The position numbers and the translations under genes are program-made. A stretch of 64,000 nucleotides of DNA. Origin: DAHUYF01 sp035553515. GTDB taxonomy: Bacteria > Pseudomonadota > Alphaproteobacteria > ATCC43930 > CGMCC-115725. Of this stretch, positions 34,322 through 43,860 are shown one piece after another. Position 1 is the stretch's first letter; every line of letters starts with the position of its first letter. The stretch is from the NCBI GenBank assembly GCA_035553515.1, contig DATNDG010000181.1, positions 16,025-80,024 of the forward strand. Direction: 5' to 3'. Under the pieces are notes generated by a model, which searched no databases, had not been told where the DNA came from, and saw only the letters and a list, made by a program, of their open reading frames with translations.

Positions 34322-36409
34322 CTATCTCCCCTCGCGGCGCCAAGCGGCAACGAAAAGGCCGAGCGCCAGCAGCAACGCCGCCAGCCCCGGCAGCAGCGGG
34401 ATTTCCTGCACGCCGGTGACGACGTAGTCGCCATTGGCGCGGAATCCCATCCAATTGCGGCCTGCGCCGTTGCGATCGGGGTCGATCCGCCGCGGCTCCG
34501 GCACGGCGCCCGAGCCGACCCAGAAGATGCCGCCGCCGGTCGCCTGCACGTCCGACTTCACCTTCTGATCCGTGGTGCGGACGTCGGCGAACTCGATCGG
34601 ATTGAGCGCGCCGGCCGCGGCAAGCGCCGTGTGCGTGCCGTCGCTGACGCGATAGAGGCCGCTTTCGCTGATCGCCAGACTGCCGCTGCTTTGCCCGCCA
34701 TGCGTCGGCTGGAGCTTCAGCGTCTCGAGCTTGCCGCCGGGCCCGACGATCTGTACCGGCCGGTCGTCCGGCTCGAGCGACTGGCGCGTCACCACCAGGC
34801 GGTTGCCCTGCACCCTGGCGCGCAGATCGTTCTCCTCGAGCTCCGGCTCCTTCATCAGCCAATAGACCACGCGGCGCAGCAGTTCGGCCTGCGGCCCACC
34901 GCCTTCGAAACCGCGCGTCCAGAGCCACATCTGGTCGGAGAGGAGCTGTGCCACGCGGCCCTTGCCTTCGTGATCGAGCACCATCAGCGGCTTTCCGTCA
35001 TAGCCGCTCATCACGGTGACGCCGCGATGCGGCTCGGCTTCGACATAGCGGAACCACCGGCCCCATTTGGGGGCGTTGCCGTCGCCGGGGTCGCCGGGCA
35101 GGCCGGCCGTGACAGGGTCGCGTTCGCCGACCGCCGTAATGCGCGGCTGAAAGCCCTGCTCATAGACATTGCCGGTGGGCTCGGCCGGCAGCACCGCGCC
35201 GAGCGGCGTGCGGTAGAGGCTGAGCGGCGTGCCGAAGCTCGGGCCCGCCGCCTCGAGCAACGCGCCGCCATCGCGGACATAACGTGCGATGTTGTCGAGG
35301 TAGACCGGCGGCAAGATGCTGCGGTGGCGATAGCGATCGAAGATGACGAGGTCGAACTCGTGCAGCTTGACGTCGAAGAGCTCGCGGATCGGGAAGGCGA
35401 TGAGCGACAGTTCGCGGATCGGAGTGCCGTCCTGCTTCTCCGGCGGGCGCAGGATAGTGAAGTGGATGAGGTCGACCGAAGGATCGGATTTCAGGATGTT
35501 GCGCCAGGTGCGCTCGCCCTGATGCGGCTCGCCGCTGACCAGCAGCACCTTGAGCCGGTCGCGCACGCCGTTCACCACGAATGCGGCCCGATTGTTGTCG
35601 AGGGTGAGCTCATGCGGACCCGCATCGACCGACACTTCGAAGACATTGGGGCCGCCATGGTCGATTGCGACCTTGAGCGGAATGTCGCTGCCCACCGGTA
35701 CGAGTCTGGTCACCGGCGGCCCGCCGTCCTTGCGCAGCGTGAGCCGCGCCTCCTCGCCAGGCGCGCCCTGCGGCAAGTCCTCGACCCGCACGACCACCTG
35801 CTGCTCCTTGCCGACGAGACCGAAGCTCGGCGCATTCTTGACGACGAGGCGGCGATCGGCTTCCCCCGGATTGCCGGTCAGTAGCACGTGCAGTGGCGCC
35901 TTGAAGGCAAGCCGACTTGGCGGCGGCATGTCGTGCACCTCGCCGTCCGTGATCATCACCGCCCCGGCGATGCGCTGGCGCGGCACGTCGGCAAGCGCGC
36001 GGCTCAGCGCGGTGTAGAGCTCGGTGCCGGTGTCGGCGAGCGCCGCGTTGGGATCGGGGGCGCCGGCATGGACGATGCGGACATCGAGATCCTTGAACCG
36101 TTTGAGGCGCTGCGTGAGCTCCTTCAGCGCCGCCTCGGCATTGTGACGCCGGTCGCCAATGCGCATGCTCGGGCTGTCATCGACGACGATGGCGGCCACG
36201 TCATGCTGCGGCTGGCGCTGCTCCTCGATCAGCGACGGGTCGACCAGGATGAGCAGCAGCAGCGCGAGGCCCAGCGTGCGCCAGACCAGCCCGCGCGCAC
36301 GGCGCCAGGCACCGAAGGCAAGCGCGATCGCCGCAAACGCGGCGAAAGCCGCGATCGCAGCCCAGGGCAACAGTGGCGAAAAGGCGAGGCTGTAGCCGGC
36401 GACGGTCAT
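34322..36409 (-). CDS. Large membrane protein with vWA and glutamine-amidotransferase-like regions
   Basis: A 695-residue protein, the last of the MoxR-DUF58-DUF4159 cluster. Two N-terminal membrane helices (about 10-33 and 41-57) are followed by a vWA-like domain beginning VAAIVVDDSPSM with a MIDAS-type Asp77-x-Ser79-x-Ser81 and ITDGEVHD. The middle resembles class I glutamine-amidotransferase-like folds (LKVLLVSGEPHQ, DLVIFDRY, YVRDGGALLEAAG). A C-terminal helix (EIPLLPGLAALLLALGLFVA) ends the protein. Function is unknown. ATG 36409 overlaps the upstream stop (ATGA). Confidence 0.85.
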   Translation of the reverse strand: MTVAGYSLAFSPLLPWAAIAAFAAFAAIALAFGAWRRARGLVWRTLGLALLLLILVDPSLIEEQRQPQHDVAAIVVDDSPSMRIGDRRHNAEAALKELTQRLKRFKDLDVRIVHAGAPDPNAALADTGTELYTALSRALADVPRQRIAGAVMITDGEVHDMPPPSRLAFKAPLHVLLTGNPGEADRRLVVKNAPSFGLVGKEQQVVVRVEDLPQGAPGEEARLTLRKDGGPPVTRLVPVGSDIPLKVAIDHGGPNVFEVSVDAGPHELTLDNNRAAFVVNGVRDRLKVLLVSGEPHQGERTWRNILKSDPSVDLIHFTILRPPEKQDGTPIRELSLIAFPIRELFDVKLHEFDLVIFDRYRHRSILPPVYLDNIARYVRDGGALLEAAGPSFGTPLSLYRTPLGAVLPAEPTGNVYEQGFQPRITAVGERDPVTAGLPGDPGDGNAPKWGRWFRYVEAEPHRGVTVMSGYDGKPLMVLDHEGKGRVAQLLSDQMWLWTRGFEGGGPQAELLRRVVYWLMKEPELEENDLRARVQGNRLVVTRQSLEPDDRPVQIVGPGGKLETLKLQPTHGGQSSGSLAISESGLYRVSDGTHTALAAAGALNPIEFADVRTTDQKVKSDVQATGGGIFWVGSGAVPEPRRIDPDRNGAGRNWMGFRANGDYVVTGVQEIPLLPGLAALLLALGLFVAAWRREGR

Positions 36410-39135
36410 TGCCCCAGCCTCTCGAGAATGGCCGGCACATGCACCTGGTCGGATTTGTAATTGCCGGTCAGCGCGTACATCACCAGGTTGACGCCGAAGC
36501 GATAGGCTTGCTCGCGCTGGCGCTCGCCGCCTGGTACGACCGGGTAGAGCGGATTGCCATTCTGGTCCATCGCCCAGGCGCCAGCCCACTCGTTGCTGCC
36601 GACGATGACGCTGGAGACGCCATCATTGACGCGGTCATTGGCCGGCTCGACCCAGACCCCGCCGCCATCCCAGCGGCCGGGGAAATCCTGCATGAGGTAG
36701 AAGGATTTGGTCAGCACGTGATCGGGCGGGACCGGCACTAACGCCGGGATGTCGAGTCCGGCGGCTAGGCGGCGCAGACGCTGCTGCGCCGCGCCGGCGG
36801 AGAAGGCCGTATGCTCGCCCTGGTCGCGCGTGTCGAAGAGGATCGTACCGCCGGTGGCGAGATAGCGGTTGACACGCTCGATCGCCTTGGCCGAGGGCAG
36901 CGCCTGCCCCTCCACCACCGGCCAATAAAGCAGCGGGAAGAAGATCAACTCGTCGTGCTCGACATCGACCTCCATAGGCGCTGCCACCTCGGCCGCGGTG
37001 CGCTGATTGAGAATGTTGGAAAGCCCGGTGAGCCCGGCCTTAGACTCGGCATCGATATCGGGAATACCGGTGCGCACATAGGCGAGGTGGAGCTCGCTCG
37101 TGGCCTGGATCGCGAAACTGTCGTCCGGGTCCTGCGCATGCGCCGGCAGCGCGCCCAGCGTGACCAGCAGCAAGGCTGCACCGATCCCTGCCCCGGCTCG
37201 GCGCCGTGCGGCCCCCGGCAATAGTCCGCGCAGCGCGTAGGCGATGACGAGGTCGATCAGCGCCAGCGCCAGCGCCGCGCCGAGCAGCCACGGCCGGAAG
37301 TCGATCTCGGGGCTCCTTGCATAGCCCTCGCGCGTGACGCCCCCCGGCAATGCTCCCAGCGCGCCGAAGCGCGTCACCGCCCCCGAGAGGTTGAGCGCGC
37401 GCCGCGCATCGGGCGTACCGTAGAACCCCGGCGGATGGCTCGGCGAAGCGGTCGTGGCGGCAAGCGCACCGGCGGCGATGGTCTCCGCCGTCGCCGGTGC
37501 GCGCTGCAGCCGGCCGAAGCCGTCGAGGGCCTCGACCGGCGGCAGGGCGACCTTGGCATTGCCGGAAACGCCCTGGCTCAGCGCCACGATCCGGCGCAGC
37601 ATATCGACGAAGAGGCCGGAGATGGCGAGGTTCGACCATTCCGGATCGGCGGTCGTATGCACCAGCACCAGCCAGCCCTTGCCGCGCTTCGCGGCGGTGA
37701 CCAGGGGTGTGCCGTCGGTGAGCCGAGCCCAGGTCTTGCCGCCGAGATCAATCGTCGGCTCGGCCAGCACTTGGCGCGACACGGTTACGTCGGGCGGGAT
37801 CCCCAGTCCGGCAAACGGGCTGCCGGCGCTGAATGGCGCCAGCTTCGCCGGCTTCTCCCAGGAGAGCGCGCCGCCGAGCGTACGCCCGCCGCGCCGCAAC
37901 GTCACCGGCAGCAGATCGTCGCTGGTCTGTTGGGCCAGATGCGGACCGGCGAAGCGCAGAATGACGCCACCGCCTTCCATCCATTTGACAAGCGCCGCCT
38001 TTTCCTCGGCTCCCGAGGGCGGCACGTCGGGTAGAGCCAGTACTGCGATGTCGCCCTTGAGCAGGGTTGCGACGTCGCCGCGGCGCACTTCGCTGAAGGG
38101 CGCAAGCGCACGCTCCAGGTAATAGGCGCCGCTCAGCAGCGGCTGCGGCGCGCTGCCGCGTCCGGGCGCGACGATACCGACCGGCCGCCGGCGCCAGCGC
38201 TCGTCGAGCAGCAGCGCCGCGCCGGCCGAGGGTTCGCCCTCGATCTTGATCGCAGTGGCGCGGTTCCTCAGCTCGCTCGGCATGGCGAGATGCGCGACGA
38301 CACGATCGACACCGGGCGCCATCGCGACTTCCTGGCGTGCGAGGAGCCGCCCGTCATCGCCGACGGCGCGAACGAAGAACCGATCGGGCGTACTCGCATC
38401 GGCGCGCCGCACGGTCGCCGTCAGGTCCGGCTGATCGGTATCGGCAGGAGCAAGGAGGCGCGGCAAGTCACTGACGGGATCGGCGAGTATGCGCAGGCTG
38501 CCGTAGCGCTGCAGTCCCGCGGCGAAATCGGCGGCGTCGCCCTGGTCGATGCCGTCGCTGATCCAGACGACGCTCGCCGCGCTGCCGATGCCGAGTTTGG
38601 CAAACCGTTCCAGCGCTGCCTTGCGGTTCTCGGGCCAGGGCTCGGGCACGAGTTCCGCTGCCGCGGCGTGCGCATCGCTCGGCCTCAGCACCGAGAGGGC
38701 CGGCGCCGCCCGGCCGCCCGGGGGCGGCGCGGTGCCGAACAGCACGATGCGCCGGCCTTCGCGTTCGGCATGGTCGATCAGGCGGTCGACCGCGGCGCTG
38801 TGCTCATCCCAGTGGCGTGCGGCGGTCCAGCCATTGTCTATGGCGAGCACCAGTGGCCCGCTACCCGGCAGCGCCGCACCCGGATTGAGCAGCGGCTGCG
38901 CCAGACCGAGGATGACCAGCGCGATCAGCGCCATGCGCAAAAGGATGAGCCAGAGCGGCGTCTTTGCCGGGGTCTCTTCCTTGGGCGTGAGGCCGAGCAG
39001 CAGGCGAAGGGCGGGGAAGCGGATGCGTCGTGGTGCCGGCGGGGTCACGCGCAGCAGCCACCACAGCACCGGCAGTACCGCGAGACCCAGCAGCAGCCAG
39101 GGCGAGGCGAAGGCGAGGGCGCCGAGCGAGAGCAT
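36406..39135 (-). CDS. DUF4159 membrane protein with N-terminal BatA-like domain
   Basis: A 909-residue protein. The N terminus is BatA-like (ASPWLLLGLAVLPVLWWLLR, then RRIRFPALRLLLGL and a second helix near 65-83). A vWA-like region follows (GPLVLAIDNGWTAA). After amidotransferase-like stretches (GDIAVLALPD, WMEGGGVILRFAG) come two helices at about 625-690, and a C-terminal DUF4159 domain (LHLAYVRTG, FFPLLYWPV, GGTILFDTRDQG, FYLMQDFPGRWDGG). It begins 6 bp after the DUF58 gene. The role of the family is unknown. Confidence 0.87.
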   Translation of the reverse strand: MLSLGALAFASPWLLLGLAVLPVLWWLLRVTPPAPRRIRFPALRLLLGLTPKEETPAKTPLWLILLRMALIALVILGLAQPLLNPGAALPGSGPLVLAIDNGWTAARHWDEHSAAVDRLIDHAEREGRRIVLFGTAPPPGGRAAPALSVLRPSDAHAAAAELVPEPWPENRKAALERFAKLGIGSAASVVWISDGIDQGDAADFAAGLQRYGSLRILADPVSDLPRLLAPADTDQPDLTATVRRADASTPDRFFVRAVGDDGRLLARQEVAMAPGVDRVVAHLAMPSELRNRATAIKIEGEPSAGAALLLDERWRRRPVGIVAPGRGSAPQPLLSGAYYLERALAPFSEVRRGDVATLLKGDIAVLALPDVPPSGAEEKAALVKWMEGGGVILRFAGPHLAQQTSDDLLPVTLRRGGRTLGGALSWEKPAKLAPFSAGSPFAGLGIPPDVTVSRQVLAEPTIDLGGKTWARLTDGTPLVTAAKRGKGWLVLVHTTADPEWSNLAISGLFVDMLRRIVALSQGVSGNAKVALPPVEALDGFGRLQRAPATAETIAAGALAATTASPSHPPGFYGTPDARRALNLSGAVTRFGALGALPGGVTREGYARSPEIDFRPWLLGAALALALIDLVIAYALRGLLPGAARRRAGAGIGAALLLVTLGALPAHAQDPDDSFAIQATSELHLAYVRTGIPDIDAESKAGLTGLSNILNQRTAAEVAAPMEVDVEHDELIFFPLLYWPVVEGQALPSAKAIERVNRYLATGGTILFDTRDQGEHTAFSAGAAQQRLRRLAAGLDIPALVPVPPDHVLTKSFYLMQDFPGRWDGGGVWVEPANDRVNDGVSSVIVGSNEWAGAWAMDQNGNPLYPVVPGGERQREQAYRFGVNLVMYALTGNYKSDQVHVPAILERLGQ

Positions 39136-39141
39136 CGCCCG

Positions 39142-40014
39142 CTATCCTCGCCTGGGCTCGGCCAGCGTGCCGTAGAGCGCGAGCAGCGCCGTATGCGGCG
39201 GCCGGTCGGTGCGATGCATACCGAAGCTCCAGCCGGTGGCGCGGGCGATCGCGGCGAGCCCTTCCCGATGCGTCGCGAGCTTCCGCGTGTAGGCCTCGCG
39301 CACCGTCTCGACGCGGCTGATCACCAGCGGCGCTTCGCGTTCGAGCCCCTCGAAGCGCACGCGGCCGGCGAAAGGCAGCGTCTCCTCGGCCGGGTCGAGC
39401 ACCTGCAATAGATGCCCGCGCAGTCCCGAAGCGGCAAAGCGACCGACCAGCGCGTGGATCTCGTCGAGCGGCGCCAGCAGGTCACTGATCATCACCGCTT
39501 GGCCGTGGCGCGGCAACGGCTCGAAGCGCGGAAGTCCCGCTGGCTCGCCCGGTCGTCCCAGCGTCAGCGCGAGCCGGCTCAGTACCGCGCGGCCGGTCGA
39601 TGGTGGCAGGCCGGACCCGAGCAGCGCGACACGCTCGCCGCCGCGGATGAGCAGCGCCGCAAGCGCGAGCAGCAGCAGATCGGCGCGATTGCGCTTCGTC
39701 GGCAGCTCCGCTCGCGAGGTATAGTCCATCGAGGGCGAGGCGTCGCGCCACAGCCATACGCTTTGGGCAGCCTCCCATTCCGTCTCGCGGATGTAGAGCC
39801 GCATCGATTTCGCGCTCTCGCGCCAGTCGATGCGCGGTACCGGATCGCCCGGCTGGTATTGGCGGAATTGCCAGAACGTCTCGCCAGTGCCGACGCGCCG
39901 CCTGCCGTGCACGCCCTGCGCCACGGTGGTCGCGACACGCTCGGCCTCGACCAGCAGCGGCGGCAGCGTCGCCGCGAGCTGTTCGGCGCGGTGCTGGAGC
40001 GCCGCTTCCGCCAT
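39142..40014 (-). CDS. DUF58 domain-containing protein
   Basis: A 290-residue soluble vWA-related protein. It has the DUF58 signature GETFWQFRQYQPGDPVPRIDWRESAKSMRLYIRE (about 44-77) and a following WRDASPSMDY, equivalent to a MIDAS start. DUF58 proteins are regular partners of MoxR ATPases. Its ATG shares one base with the MoxR stop, which shows coupling. Confidence 0.92.
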   Translation of the reverse strand: MAEAALQHRAEQLAATLPPLLVEAERVATTVAQGVHGRRRVGTGETFWQFRQYQPGDPVPRIDWRESAKSMRLYIRETEWEAAQSVWLWRDASPSMDYTSRAELPTKRNRADLLLLALAALLIRGGERVALLGSGLPPSTGRAVLSRLALTLGRPGEPAGLPRFEPLPRHGQAVMISDLLAPLDEIHALVGRFAASGLRGHLLQVLDPAEETLPFAGRVRFEGLEREAPLVISRVETVREAYTRKLATHREGLAAIARATGWSFGMHRTDRPPHTALLALYGTLAEPRRG

Positions 40015-41027
40015 CAGCGCAATGGCGCCATCAGGCGGTCGATGATGGCGGCCATGGTGACGCCGTCGGCGCGGGCCACGAAATTGAGCGCCATGCGATG
40101 GCGCAGCACGGGCGGCGCGAGCGCCACCACATCATCGACCGACGGCGCGAGCCTGCCGTCGAGCAGCGCGCGGGCGCGGCAGGCGAGCATCAGCGCCTGG
40201 CTCGCGCGAGGGCCCGGGCCCCAGGCGATGTGCTGGCGCGCCTCGGCGATCTCGCTCTCCTCCGGGCGTCCCGAGCGCACCAGCGCGAGGATCGCCTCGA
40301 CCACGCTTTCGCCCACCGGCACGCGGCGCACCAGGCGTTGCGCCGCGAGCAGCTCGCCGGCCGAAAGCGCCGCGCCCACCTGTTCCTCGGCAACGCCGGT
40401 GGTGGCGACCAGCATCTGCCGTTCGGAGGCCAGATCGGGATAACCCACATCGATCTGCAGCAGGAAGCGGTCGAGCTGCGCCTCCGGCAGCGGATATGTC
40501 CCTTCCTGCTCCAGCGGGTTCTGTGTCGCCAGCACGTGGAAGGGGCGGGGTAGCGGATGATACTGGCCCGCGACCGAGACGCGGCCCTCCTGCATCGCCT
40601 GCAGCAGCGCCGATTGCGTGCGCGGGCTGGCCCGGTTGATCTCGTCTGCCATAAGGAGCTGGCAGAACACCGGCCCCGGGATGAAACGGAAGGAGCGGCG
40701 GCCGCTCTCGCTCTCCTCCAGTACCTCCGATCCCAGAATGTCCGCCGGCATCAGGTCGGGCGTGCACTGGATGCGCTTGTCCTCGAGCCCGAGCACCGTG
40801 CCCAGCGTCTCGACGAGCCGCGTCTTCGCCAAGCCCGGCACGCCGATCAGCAGCGCGTGCCCGCCCGCGAGCAGCGTGATCAACGCTTGATCGACCACCT
40901 CGCGCTGGCCGAAGATGACGCGGCCGATCCTCTCCCGCACCTGCGCCAAGCGTTGACCCAGAGCGTCGATCTCGGCGACGAGGTCGGCGGGGCCGCCGGT
41001 CTGCGCCAGGTTTTCAGTGACACTCAC
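40014..41027 (-). CDS. MoxR-family AAA ATPase
   Basis: A 337-residue AAA+ ATPase acting as a chaperone for vWA-domain partners. Walker A is GVPGLAKT (62-69), Walker B LLMADEINRASPRTQ (124-138), sensor 1 ATQNPLEQEGTYPLPEAQLDRF. The length and the CTPDLMPADILGSEVL motif fit MoxR. First gene of the four-gene cluster. A divergent DUF1285 gene begins only 35 bp away, so the two promoters overlap. Confidence 0.94.
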   Translation of the reverse strand: MSVTENLAQTGGPADLVAEIDALGQRLAQVRERIGRVIFGQREVVDQALITLLAGGHALLIGVPGLAKTRLVETLGTVLGLEDKRIQCTPDLMPADILGSEVLEESESGRRSFRFIPGPVFCQLLMADEINRASPRTQSALLQAMQEGRVSVAGQYHPLPRPFHVLATQNPLEQEGTYPLPEAQLDRFLLQIDVGYPDLASERQMLVATTGVAEEQVGAALSAGELLAAQRLVRRVPVGESVVEAILALVRSGRPEESEIAEARQHIAWGPGPRASQALMLACRARALLDGRLAPSVDDVVALAPPVLRHRMALNFVARADGVTMAAIIDRLMAPLR

Positions 41028-41062
41028 GAGCGCGGCTCCTCTTGCTACATATAGGGGTGATC

Positions 41063-41644
41063 ATGACGGATAAGGCGGCCCCTTCAAAGTCTCTCGACGA
41101 TCTCGCCGGCCGGCTCGTTTCGCCTAGCGGAGAGCCCGCCGCGGCGCCCGGGCGTGTTCTCGTCGATTGCGGTCATTTCGATATCACCGTCGCGCGCGAC
41201 GGAACTTGGTATTATCGCGGATCTCCCATTCGCCGCCTGCCGCTCGTCCGCTTGTTCAGCACCGTGCTCAGGCGCGAGGCCGATGGCGGCTTCTGGCTGC
41301 AAACGCCGGCGGAGCGGGGTCGGATCACTGTTGAGGACGCGCCCTTTGTCGCTGTCGAACTGACGCGGCGAGGCGAGGGCCCGCAGCAGGAGCTGATCTT
41401 CCGCACCAATATTGACGATACTGTGGCGGCCGATCGCGAGCATCCGTTACGTGTCGTCAACGATCTCGCCACCGGCGAGCCCAGCCCCTACATTCTCGTG
41501 CGAGACGGTCTGGAAGCCCGGATCAACCGGCCGGTATTCTACGAGCTGGTGGAGCTGGGGCGAGAGGAGCGGGTCGGCGACGCGACCCTGTTCGGTGTAT
41601 GGAGCAAGGGAACCTTCTTTCCGCTGGGTCGCCTGGAAGCCTGA
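41063..41644 (+). CDS. DUF1285 domain-containing protein
   Basis: A 193-residue soluble protein matching DUF1285: DITVARDGTWYYRGSPIRRLPLVRLFSTVLRRE (about 43-75), WLQTPAERGRITVEDAPFVAVEL and ARINRPVFYELVELG. Function is unknown. ATG 41063 has AGGGG 6 nt upstream; ATACATATAGG-like sequence just before it may be the -10 region. The downstream CoA pyrophosphatase gene overlaps the 3' end by 46 bp. Confidence 0.9.
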   Translation: MTDKAAPSKSLDDLAGRLVSPSGEPAAAPGRVLVDCGHFDITVARDGTWYYRGSPIRRLPLVRLFSTVLRREADGGFWLQTPAERGRITVEDAPFVAVELTRRGEGPQQELIFRTNIDDTVAADREHPLRVVNDLATGEPSPYILVRDGLEARINRPVFYELVELGREERVGDATLFGVWSKGTFFPLGRLEA

Positions 41645-42264
41645 CGCCCGACGAGGTGCGCCGCCGGCTCGCGCATTCGGTGTCCGGCTGGCGCTCGAGC
41701 GATCCCGCGACGCTGGCAGCGGTCCGCGGCGATCATTCGCTGGTGCCCGGCGGCACACCCCCGGCGGTGCCGCTGACCTCAGCGGCCGTCCTGGTGCCGC
41801 TGGTCATGCGCCCGGAAGGGCTCACCGTGCTGCTGACCCAGCGGACGCAGCACCTCGCCGCCCATGGCGGGCAGATCTCGTTTCCCGGCGGCAAGCAGGA
41901 GCCCGAAGACGCGGATTCCGTCGCCGCCGCGCTGCGCGAGACCGAAGAGGAGGTCGGGCTGCCGCGCGATCATGTCGAGGTGATCGGCCGGCTCGACACC
42001 TATGTCACCAGTACCGGCTTCGAGGTGACGCCGGTGGTGGGGCTGGTGCGCGCGCCCTATCCGTCGCGTCCCGACCCGGTCGAGGTCGCCGAGATCTTCG
42101 AGGTGCCGCTCGCCTTTATCGTCGATCCCGTCAATCACCGGCGCGACAGCCGCGAGTTCAAAGGGAGGCAACGCGTCTTCTATGTGCTGCCCTATCAGCA
42201 GCGCTATATCTGGGGTGCAACGGCAGGCATGCTGGTCAATCTCGCGCAAGTGCTGACCGGCTGA
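41599..42264 (+). CDS. CoA pyrophosphatase (Nudix hydrolase)
   Basis: A 221-residue Nudix enzyme splitting coenzyme A into 4'-phosphopantetheine and 3',5'-ADP. The UPF0035-type region LTQRTQHLAAHGGQISFPGG precedes the Nudix box GGKQEPEDADSVAAAL with RETEEEVGL (97-121). ATG 41599 overlaps the previous gene by 46 bp; the recognisable domain begins at TPDEVRRRL, so GTG 41656 is an alternative. Part of the DUF1285-NUDIX-DUF6111-CCA operon seen in many alphaproteobacteria. Confidence 0.92.
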   Translation: MEQGNLLSAGSPGSLTPDEVRRRLAHSVSGWRSSDPATLAAVRGDHSLVPGGTPPAVPLTSAAVLVPLVMRPEGLTVLLTQRTQHLAAHGGQISFPGGKQEPEDADSVAAALRETEEEVGLPRDHVEVIGRLDTYVTSTGFEVTPVVGLVRAPYPSRPDPVEVAEIFEVPLAFIVDPVNHRRDSREFKGRQRVFYVLPYQQRYIWGATAGMLVNLAQVLTG

Positions 42265-42268
42265 GCTG

Positions 42269-42556
42269 ATGCTGCGCATCCTTCTCACCATCGTCCTGCC
42301 GCTGCTGCTGCCGACCGCGCTCTACCTGCTGTGGATCGCTGCGGCGCGGCATCTCAGGCCAGCTGATGCGGGGCCGTCGCGGACGCTGCCTTGGCCCTGG
42401 CTCGCCGCGGCGGGTGTCGTGCTGGCGGTGATGGTGATCTACCTCATTGGCGTACAGATCGGCGGCTCCGCCCAAGGTGTTTATGTGCCGCCGCGCTGGG
42501 AAGGCGGTAAGATCGTCCCTGGTCATATCGAGCCGGCGCCACCCGATGCCGGCTAA
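42269..42556 (+). CDS. Small membrane protein, DUF6111-like
   Basis: A 95-residue protein with two hydrophobic segments (about 4-25 and 44-66), and a Pro-rich tail containing YVPPRWEGGKIVPGH. It fits DUF6111, a family encoded between the Nudix and CCA genes in alphaproteobacteria. Function unknown. It starts 4 bp after the Nudix stop and overlaps the CCA gene by 11 bp. Confidence 0.82.
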   Translation: MLRILLTIVLPLLLPTALYLLWIAAARHLRPADAGPSRTLPWPWLAAAGVVLAVMVIYLIGVQIGGSAQGVYVPPRWEGGKIVPGHIEPAPPDAG

Positions 42557-43757
42557 TGACGCCGAAGCGCCGGCCTGGCGCATCGTCCCGCAACCTTGGA
42601 TGGAGGAGCCGCCGGTACGTGCCGTGCTGACGGCACTGGGCGGCGCCGGGCGCTTCGTCGGCGGCTGCGTGCGCGATGCGCTGCTCGGCCGCGTCATCGG
42701 CGACATCGATCTCGCGACGCCGCTACCGCCGGGCGAGGTGATGCGCAGGCTCGCGGCGGCGGCGATCAAGGCGGTCCCGACCGGGCTCGCCCACGGCACG
42801 GTGACTGCCGTGGTGCCGCCGCGCCGGCTCGAGATCACCACCTTGCGCCGCGACGTCGAGACCTTCGGCCGGCATGCGCGCGTCGCCTTCACCGTCGATT
42901 GGGCGGAAGATGCGATGCGTCGCGATTTCACGATGAACGCGCTCTTCCTCGACGCAGAGGGGAACGTGTTCGATCCCGTTCATGGTCTGTCGGATCTGCA
43001 AGCGGGGCGCGTGCGCTTCGTCGGCGACGCCGCGACCCGCATCCGCGAGGATGTGCTGCGCATCCTGCGCTTCTATCGCTTCCAGGCGCGTTACGGTCGC
43101 GGCGAGGCAGATAGAGCCGCACGCGATGCGTGCCGCGCACTCGCGTCGCTGCTGCCCAACCTCTCGGGCGAGCGCGTCGCTGGCGAGTTCCTGAAGCTGC
43201 TGGTGGCCGCCGACCCGGTGCCGACGCTGCGGCTGATGCAGCAGGACGGCGTGCTTGGTGTGCTGCTGCCCCAAGCCCGCCGGCTCGAGCGGCTGGAAGG
43301 ACTGATCCGCTTGGAAGAAGCGCCCGATGCGATCCGTCGGCTTGCGGCGTTGCTTGCGGGCGATGCGGCGTCGGCTGCCGAGCGGCTCAAGCTCTCCGCC
43401 GCCGACCGCGACCGGCTGCTGGCGCTGGAAGCGGCGCCGCCGCTCGACCTCGCCACCGACGACCGCACCCAGCGGCGTCTCGCTTGGCGGTTCGGCGCCG
43501 AGCTCTATTGCGATGCGGTGCTGCTGATCGCCGCGGAAGGGGGCGATGCGGCACGCGTCCGCCATCTGCTCGCGCTCGCCGAAGCATGCCGCACGCTGCG
43601 CTTTCCCTTGCAGGGCCGCGACGTGACGGCACTTGGCCTTCCCGCCGGCCCCGAAATCGGCCGGCTGCTTAAGGAAGTCGAGGAGTGGTGGATCGCCGGC
43701 GATTTCCAAGCCGATCGTCGCGCGGCGCTGGTCGAGCTGAAGCGGCGCGCAGGCTGA
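42546..43757 (+). CDS. CCA tRNA nucleotidyltransferase
   Basis: A 403-residue nucleotidyltransferase adding or repairing the CCA end of tRNAs. Marks: GRFVGGCVRDALLGRVIGDIDLAT (35-58; Asp53 and Asp55 are the metal ligands), THGTVTAV-like (here AHGTVTAVV), RRDFTMNALFLD and RIREDVLRILRFYRF. It could alternatively act as a poly(A) polymerase-type enzyme, but lone genes in this context are normally CCA-adding. ATG 42546 overlaps the previous gene by 11 bp. Confidence 0.93.
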   Translation: MPANDAEAPAWRIVPQPWMEEPPVRAVLTALGGAGRFVGGCVRDALLGRVIGDIDLATPLPPGEVMRRLAAAAIKAVPTGLAHGTVTAVVPPRRLEITTLRRDVETFGRHARVAFTVDWAEDAMRRDFTMNALFLDAEGNVFDPVHGLSDLQAGRVRFVGDAATRIREDVLRILRFYRFQARYGRGEADRAARDACRALASLLPNLSGERVAGEFLKLLVAADPVPTLRLMQQDGVLGVLLPQARRLERLEGLIRLEEAPDAIRRLAALLAGDAASAAERLKLSAADRDRLLALEAAPPLDLATDDRTQRRLAWRFGAELYCDAVLLIAAEGGDAARVRHLLALAEACRTLRFPLQGRDVTALGLPAGPEIGRLLKEVEEWWIAGDFQADRRAALVELKRRAG

Positions 43758-43860
43758 GCCGGCGACGCGCGGCGAACGCTTGTCGAATATCCGCCGTTTA
43801 TCGTGGTAGGTTCGCCGCAAATCGCGAAATTGCGTGTTTGGCACGAAGGAGGTCTTGCGG

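Noticed and set aside
33620..35884. 754-codon plus-strand frame across psd and the vWA gene
   Set aside because: Both minus-strand genes have conserved motifs, while the plus frame does not; shadow frame.
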